This document shows positions 6,256 to 8,531 of a stretch of 8,531 nt of DNA, in pieces. Under the pieces are notes generated by a model. The model saw nothing but the letters and a program-made list of their open reading frames with translations, had not been told where the DNA came from and made no database searches. This DNA comes from Burkholderiales bacterium (lineage in GTDB: Bacteria; Pseudomonadota; Gammaproteobacteria; Burkholderiales; Burkholderiaceae). The stretch is taken from NCBI GenBank assembly GCA_947447845.1, contig CANFNO010000086.1, forward strand, positions 1 through 8,531, given 5' to 3'. How positions within the stretch are numbered: the first letter of the stretch is position 1; every line of letters begins with the position of its first letter. The translations under genes were made by a program, and so were the position numbers.

Positions 6256-7014
6256 ATGAAAAAAGTACTCGTTTCCCTCTTTATGGCCCTGGGTCTGGCC
6301 ATGACGGCGCAAGCTAACACTGGCGGTATCGCCTGGGACAAGGCACCCAACAAGATCAATGACTTGGCGGCCCTGCAAAACGGTGCCAAGGTCTTTGTCA
6401 ATTACTGCCTGAACTGCCATTCCGCGGCATTCATGCGTTACAACCGTCTGAAAGACATCGGCCTAACCGAGCAGCAGATCAAAGACAACTTGTTGTTCAC
6501 CACTGAAAAAGTGGGCGACAACATGGTATCGGCCATTGACCCCAAGCAGGCCAAGGGATGGTTTGGTGCTAACCCACCTGACCTGAGTGTAATTACGCGC
6601 TCACGTTCGGCACAAGGGCAGGGCACGGGCGCAGATTATGTCTACACCTACCTGCGTACCTTCTATGTCGATGACACCAAGCCTACAGGTTGGAATAATC
6701 TGGCTTTCCCGAACATCGCCATGCCCCATGCTTTGTGGCAATTGCAGGGTAAGCGCGTACCGATCTATGAAACCAAGGAAGAGCATGGCCAAGAAGTGCA
6801 TGTTCTCAAGGGCTGGGAGCAAGTGACGCCCGGTACTATGACGACTGCGCAATACGATCAGACAGTCGCCGACCTAGTGAACTACATGGCTTGGATGGCA
6901 GAGCCAGCCCAAAATACGCGTGTTCGCTTGGGTGTATGGGTACTGCTGTTTCTGTGTGTCCTGACCTTCTTTACCTGGCGTATGAACGCGGCGTTCTGGA
7001 AAGAAGTCAAGTAG
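6256..7014 (+). CDS. petC: Cytochrome c1 of the bc1 complex
   Basis: 252 residues. Cytochrome c1 receives the electron from the Rieske protein and passes it to a soluble or membrane-bound cytochrome c. A cleavable Sec signal peptide (MKKVLVSLFMALGLAMTAQA, probable cut after Ala20) leads to the heme-binding site Cys51-Leu-Asn-Cys54-His55. Met156 in NIAMPHALW is the likely axial ligand. A C-terminal membrane anchor (about 224-241) ends in a basic, charged tail (WRMNAAFWKEVK). I chose the ATG at 6256 because it gives a normal signal peptide and has GGAAAC (6243-6248) upstream; an in-frame ATG at 6241 would add five residues (METNT) and has no ribosome site. It starts 16 bp after petB and is not fused to it, unlike the fbcH arrangement of some alphaproteobacteria. 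Confidence 0.97.
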   Translation: MKKVLVSLFMALGLAMTAQANTGGIAWDKAPNKINDLAALQNGAKVFVNYCLNCHSAAFMRYNRLKDIGLTEQQIKDNLLFTTEKVGDNMVSAIDPKQAKGWFGANPPDLSVITRSRSAQGQGTGADYVYTYLRTFYVDDTKPTGWNNLAFPNIAMPHALWQLQGKRVPIYETKEEHGQEVHVLKGWEQVTPGTMTTAQYDQTVADLVNYMAWMAEPAQNTRVRLGVWVLLFLCVLTFFTWRMNAAFWKEVK

Positions 7015-7026
7015 TTGTTAAGTCAA

Positions 7027-7055
7027 GTCCTCGCGCCTCACAAAGGCGTCAGGAC
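7027..7055 (+). other. Hairpin downstream of petC
   Basis: GTCCT (7027-7031) pairs with AGGAC (7051-7055), and CGCCT (7034-7038) with AGGCG (7044-7048). A 2x2 internal loop separates the two stems and CACAA forms the loop. It starts 12 nt after the petC stop. No T-run follows, so it is more likely an mRNA-stabilising structure than a terminator on its own. Confidence 0.5.
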
Positions 7056-7060
7056 ATTGG

Positions 7061-7113
7061 AGAGTGGGCTTGCAATTCTTGCAATTGTGGCAGCCCACTC
7101 TTTTTCATTTTTT
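7061..7113 (+). terminator. Terminator-like hairpin between petC and sspA
   Basis: AGAGTGGGCT (7061-7070) and AGCCCACTCT (7092-7101) form a perfect 10-bp stem. Inside it CAATT (7073-7077) can pair with AATTG (7083-7087). The stem runs directly into TTTTT (7101-7105), then CA and six more T (7108-7113), the pattern of an intrinsic terminator. It should end or reduce transcription leaving petABC. The sspA ribosome site AGGAG starts at 7115, right after the T-run, so it may also act as an attenuator or leader structure for sspA. Confidence 0.75.
7069..7086 (+). repeat. Tandem 9-bp direct repeat in the terminator loop
   Basis: CTTGCAATT occurs twice in immediate tandem (7069-7077 and 7078-7086), exact in all nine bases. 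TTGCAA in each copy is itself a palindrome, so the two copies can also pair with each other and compete with the main hairpin fold. Confidence 0.85.
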
Positions 7114-7127
7114 AGGAGTCTCTTGTC

Positions 7128-7739
7128 ATGATGGTGCTGTACTCAGGAACGACCTGCCCCTTTTCCCACCGTTGCCGCTTTGTGTTGTTCGAAAAAGGTA
7201 TGGACTTCGAAATCCGTGATGTTGACCTGTACAACAAACCTGAAGACATCAGCGTAATGAACCCCTATGGGCAAGTTCCGATTCTGGTTGAACGCGACTT
7301 GATCCTGTACGAGTCCAACATCATCAATGAATATATCGATGAGCGCTTCCCCCATCCTCAGCTTATGCCTGGAGACCCTGTAGACCGTGCCCGCGTACGT
7401 TTGTTTTTGCTCAACTTCGAGAAGGAACTATTTGTACATGTCGTGACGCTGGAAGCCCGCGCTTCCAAGGGTAACGAAAAGGCTCTGGAAAAGGCGCGCG
7501 CCCATATTCGCGATCGTTTGACACAACTGGCACCCGTGTTTATGAAAAATAAATACATGTTGGGCGACAACTTCTCGATGCTTGATGTGGCCATTGCACC
7601 GCTGCTCTGGCGCTTGGACTACTACGGTATCGACCTGAGTAAGAACGCAGCTCCCCTGCTTAAGTATGCCGAGCGTGTTTTTTCGCGTCCTGCTTACATT
7701 GAGGCACTGACGCCGTCCGAAAAGGTGATGCGCAAATAA
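7128..7739 (+). CDS. sspA: Stringent starvation protein A (GST-fold, RNA-polymerase-associated)
   Basis: 203 residues. In E. coli SspA binds RNA polymerase holoenzyme and helps transcription during starvation and acid stress; it has a glutathione-transferase fold without the enzyme activity. The N-terminal thioredoxin-like domain (about 1-80) starts MMVLYSGTTCPFSHRCR and contains NPYGQVPILVERD and YESNIINEYI, the loop and helix that form the GST-type G-site. The all-helical C-terminal domain (about 86-200) includes FSMLDVAIAPLLWRLDYYGI. The first ATG (7128) is chosen: AGGAG (7114-7118) is 9 nt away, whereas the next ATG (7131) would be 12 nt away. It follows the petABC operon and precedes sspB by 12 bp, so sspA and sspB are probably co-transcribed. 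Confidence 0.95.
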   Translation: MMVLYSGTTCPFSHRCRFVLFEKGMDFEIRDVDLYNKPEDISVMNPYGQVPILVERDLILYESNIINEYIDERFPHPQLMPGDPVDRARVRLFLLNFEKELFVHVVTLEARASKGNEKALEKARAHIRDRLTQLAPVFMKNKYMLGDNFSMLDVAIAPLLWRLDYYGIDLSKNAAPLLKYAERVFSRPAYIEALTPSEKVMRK

Positions 7740-7751
7740 GCTTTGTTGGCC

Positions 7752-8219
7752 ATGATTGACGCAAAAGACTCCCAATCCACACGTCCTTACCTGATTCGGG
7801 CACTGTATGAATGGTGCACGGACAATGGGTTCACGCCGTTTATTGCTGTGCTGGTGGATGACCGCGTGCGTGTGCCCAACGAATTTGTTAAGGATGGTGA
7901 AATCGTACTTAACATTAGCTTTGATGCCACTAGCGCCTTGAAGTTGGGCAACGACTACATTGAGTTCAAGGGGCGCTTTGGTGGAATGGCACGTGACATC
8001 CTGGTGCCTGTAGATCGCGTATTGGCAATATATGCGCGCGAGAACGGGCAAGGCATGGCGTTCCCTCTATTGGCCAGTTCAGCCGTTGCTGCTGCACCGG
8101 CAGCGGATGTTCAGGCAGTCACGCTTACAACCGTCACTTCTGACAAATCAGACACCACAAATCCGGATGGTACGCGTCCAAATGGTGGTGGACGCCCATC
8201 ACTAACACGCATCAAGTAA
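7752..8219 (+). CDS. sspB: Stringent starvation protein B (ClpXP adaptor)
   Basis: 155 residues. SspB binds ssrA-tagged proteins released by ribosome rescue and delivers them to ClpXP. The folded tag-binding domain (about 10-105) shows TRPYLIRALYEWCTDNGFTP, VPNEFVKDGEIVLNISF and the YIEFKGRFGG core, ending at IYARENGQGMAFP. A low-complexity linker rich in Ala, Thr, Asp and Ser (about 106-145) connects to the conserved tail GGRPSLTRIK (146-155), which matches the ClpX-docking (XB) peptide. I chose the ATG at 7752; two in-frame TTG codons at 7743 and 7746 could add two or three residues but have no better ribosome site. The Shine-Dalgarno sequence is weak in every case, suggesting translation coupled to sspA, whose stop is 12 bp upstream. 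Confidence 0.94.
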   Translation: MIDAKDSQSTRPYLIRALYEWCTDNGFTPFIAVLVDDRVRVPNEFVKDGEIVLNISFDATSALKLGNDYIEFKGRFGGMARDILVPVDRVLAIYARENGQGMAFPLLASSAVAAAPAADVQAVTLTTVTSDKSDTTNPDGTRPNGGGRPSLTRIK

Positions 8220-8230
8220 TTTCGTGTGCG

Positions 8231-8249
8231 CAGCGACGTGATGTCGTTG
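8231..8249 (+). other. Small hairpin between sspB and the tRNA gene
   Basis: CAGCGAC (8231-8237) pairs with GTCGTTG (8243-8249) across a GTGAT loop, with one G-T wobble. There is no T-run after it, so it is a weak candidate for a terminator or 3' end structure of sspAB. Confidence 0.3.
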
Positions 8250-8259
8250 TGACGTGGGT

Positions 8260-8265
8260 TAGAAT
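8260..8265 (+). promoter_or_regulatory. Probable -10 element (TAGAAT) of the tRNA-Thr gene
   Basis: TAGAAT ends 9 nt before the first base of the mature tRNA, a common distance for stable RNA promoters. No consensus -35 is visible 16-18 bp upstream (the TTGTGA at 8247-8252 is too near). Confidence 0.4.
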
Positions 8266-8274
8266 TCAGCCCGT

Positions 8275-8350
8275 GCCGCTTTAGCTCAGTTGGTAGAGCA
8301 ACCGCCTTGTAAGCGGTAGGTCGTCAGTTCGATTCCGACAAGCGGCACCA
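8275..8350 (+). tRNA. tRNA-Thr, anticodon TGT (reads ACA)
   Basis: A 76-nt cloverleaf. The acceptor stem GCCGCTT/AAGCGGC (8275-8281 with 8340-8346) is fully paired. The D-stem is GCTC/GAGC with loop AGTTGGTA. The anticodon stem ACCGC/GCGGT (8301-8305 with 8313-8317) encloses loop CTTGTAA, with anticodon TGT at 8308-8310. The variable loop is AGGTC. The T-arm is GTCAG, loop TTCGATT, then CCGAC. The discriminator base is A and the CCA end is encoded (8348-8350). The T-stem contains one A-C mismatch (8326 with 8336). The anticodon assigns threonine. Confidence 0.97.
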
Positions 8351-8387
8351 TTTATTCGCATATTTCAAATTGTCAGCAATGCACCCC

Positions 8388-8531
8388 TCAAGGCAAATTG
8401 CGCAACATTTGAACCTTCAGGCGAATTGCGGTAACCTCCCATCCCTTAGAGCGCAGATGAGCCTCCAGCGAGGGCAAAAGCTGTTTGATTTTTGCAGCTG
8501 CTGCATTGTTTGAAAGCAGCAGGCACCACAC
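8388..8531 (-). CDS. C-terminal end of a DUF721/DciA-like protein, 5' truncated at the window edge
   Basis: On the minus strand a frame open from the right edge runs 47 residues to a TGA (complement of 8388-8390). The peptide includes LLLSNNAAAAKIKQLLP, LEAHLRSKGWEV and AIRLKVQ. This resembles the C-terminal end of the DUF721/DciA family in Burkholderiales, where a repeated Asn-Ala-Ala, an LRQLLP-like helix, a GWEV turn and an IR(L)KVQ strand are typical. DciA-type proteins help load the replicative helicase DnaB. The visible part is short and this is pattern recall, so the call is moderate. The gene is convergent with the tRNA, 37 bp from its end. Confidence 0.55.
   Translation of the reverse strand: MWCLLLSNNAAAAKIKQLLPSLEAHLRSKGWEVTAIRLKVQMLRNLP

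Noticed and set aside
5769..6401. A 210-codon minus-strand open frame opposite petB and petC
   Set aside because: It is antisense to two well-conserved genes, its composition is typical of reverse-frame translation of membrane codons, and I see no ribosome site or family match.
7428..8051. A 207-codon minus-strand open frame spanning sspA and sspB
   Set aside because: It crosses two recognised genes in antisense and has no domain signature, so it is a shadow frame.
8235..8256. Two GACGTG motifs upstream of the tRNA gene
   Set aside because: A 6-bp repeat in a short gap has little weight, and one copy overlaps the weak hairpin.
8275..8400. tRNA 3' end as a possible integration site for a mobile element
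   Set aside because: No integrase and no direct repeat of the tRNA end are visible, and a DUF721/DciA-like coding region follows within 40 bp.
8388..8435. Imperfect repeat GGCAAATTGCG / GGCGAATTGCG near the right edge
   Set aside because: Both copies lie inside the DUF721/DciA-like coding region, are short and inexact, and have no further copies, so this is probably chance.

Overview
The window reads as an ordinary core-chromosome segment of a betaproteobacterium, most likely order Burkholderiales and probably family Comamonadaceae. The basis is the close family resemblance of the cytochrome bc1 proteins, SspA/SspB, MscL and the end of TatC, and the petA-petB-petC-sspA-sspB gene order familiar from beta- and gammaproteobacteria. 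Genus is not decidable by eye. Base composition looks even (moderate GC), and I see no insertion sequence, integrase, phage gene or CRISPR array.

Left part (1-4055): the 3' end of tatC (+) abuts, with no spacer, a convergent membrane-anchored HtrA/DegS-like serine protease (-). A 71-bp divergent gap follows. Next is a three-gene + strand operon joined by two ATGA overlaps: a small CxxCxxCC cysteine-cluster protein, a Nif3/YbgI-type dinuclear-metal protein, and PdxA of the vitamin B6 pathway. The end of pdxA overlaps the end of the convergent mscL (-) by 11 bp.

Middle part (4056-7014): a 143-bp divergent control region between mscL and petA carries a TACAAT -10 element and four CTGAC/GTCAG pentamers. 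It is followed by petA (Rieske protein), petB (cytochrome b) and petC (cytochrome c1), the complete three-subunit cytochrome bc1 complex. This complex oxidises ubiquinol, pumps charge across the inner membrane and reduces a periplasmic c-type cytochrome.

Right part (7015-8531): two tandem hairpins, the second resembling a Rho-independent terminator, separate petC from sspA and lie just ahead of the sspA ribosome binding site. sspA (RNA-polymerase-associated stress protein) and sspB (ClpXP adaptor) follow, then tRNA-Thr(TGT). The window ends with the C-terminal 47 residues of a convergent DUF721/DciA-like gene (-).

Functionally the region is weighted to the cell envelope: Tat export, periplasmic proteolysis, mechanosensitive release and respiration. 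The Rieske protein is a known type of Tat substrate, and a tatC gene lies about 4 kb upstream. I did not find an undescribed system. The points most worth checking are the PVWY quinol-site motif, the KR instead of RR in the Rieske export signal, the terminator-like sspA leader, the CTGAC cluster, a possible leaderless protease transcript, and a T-stem mismatch in the tRNA.
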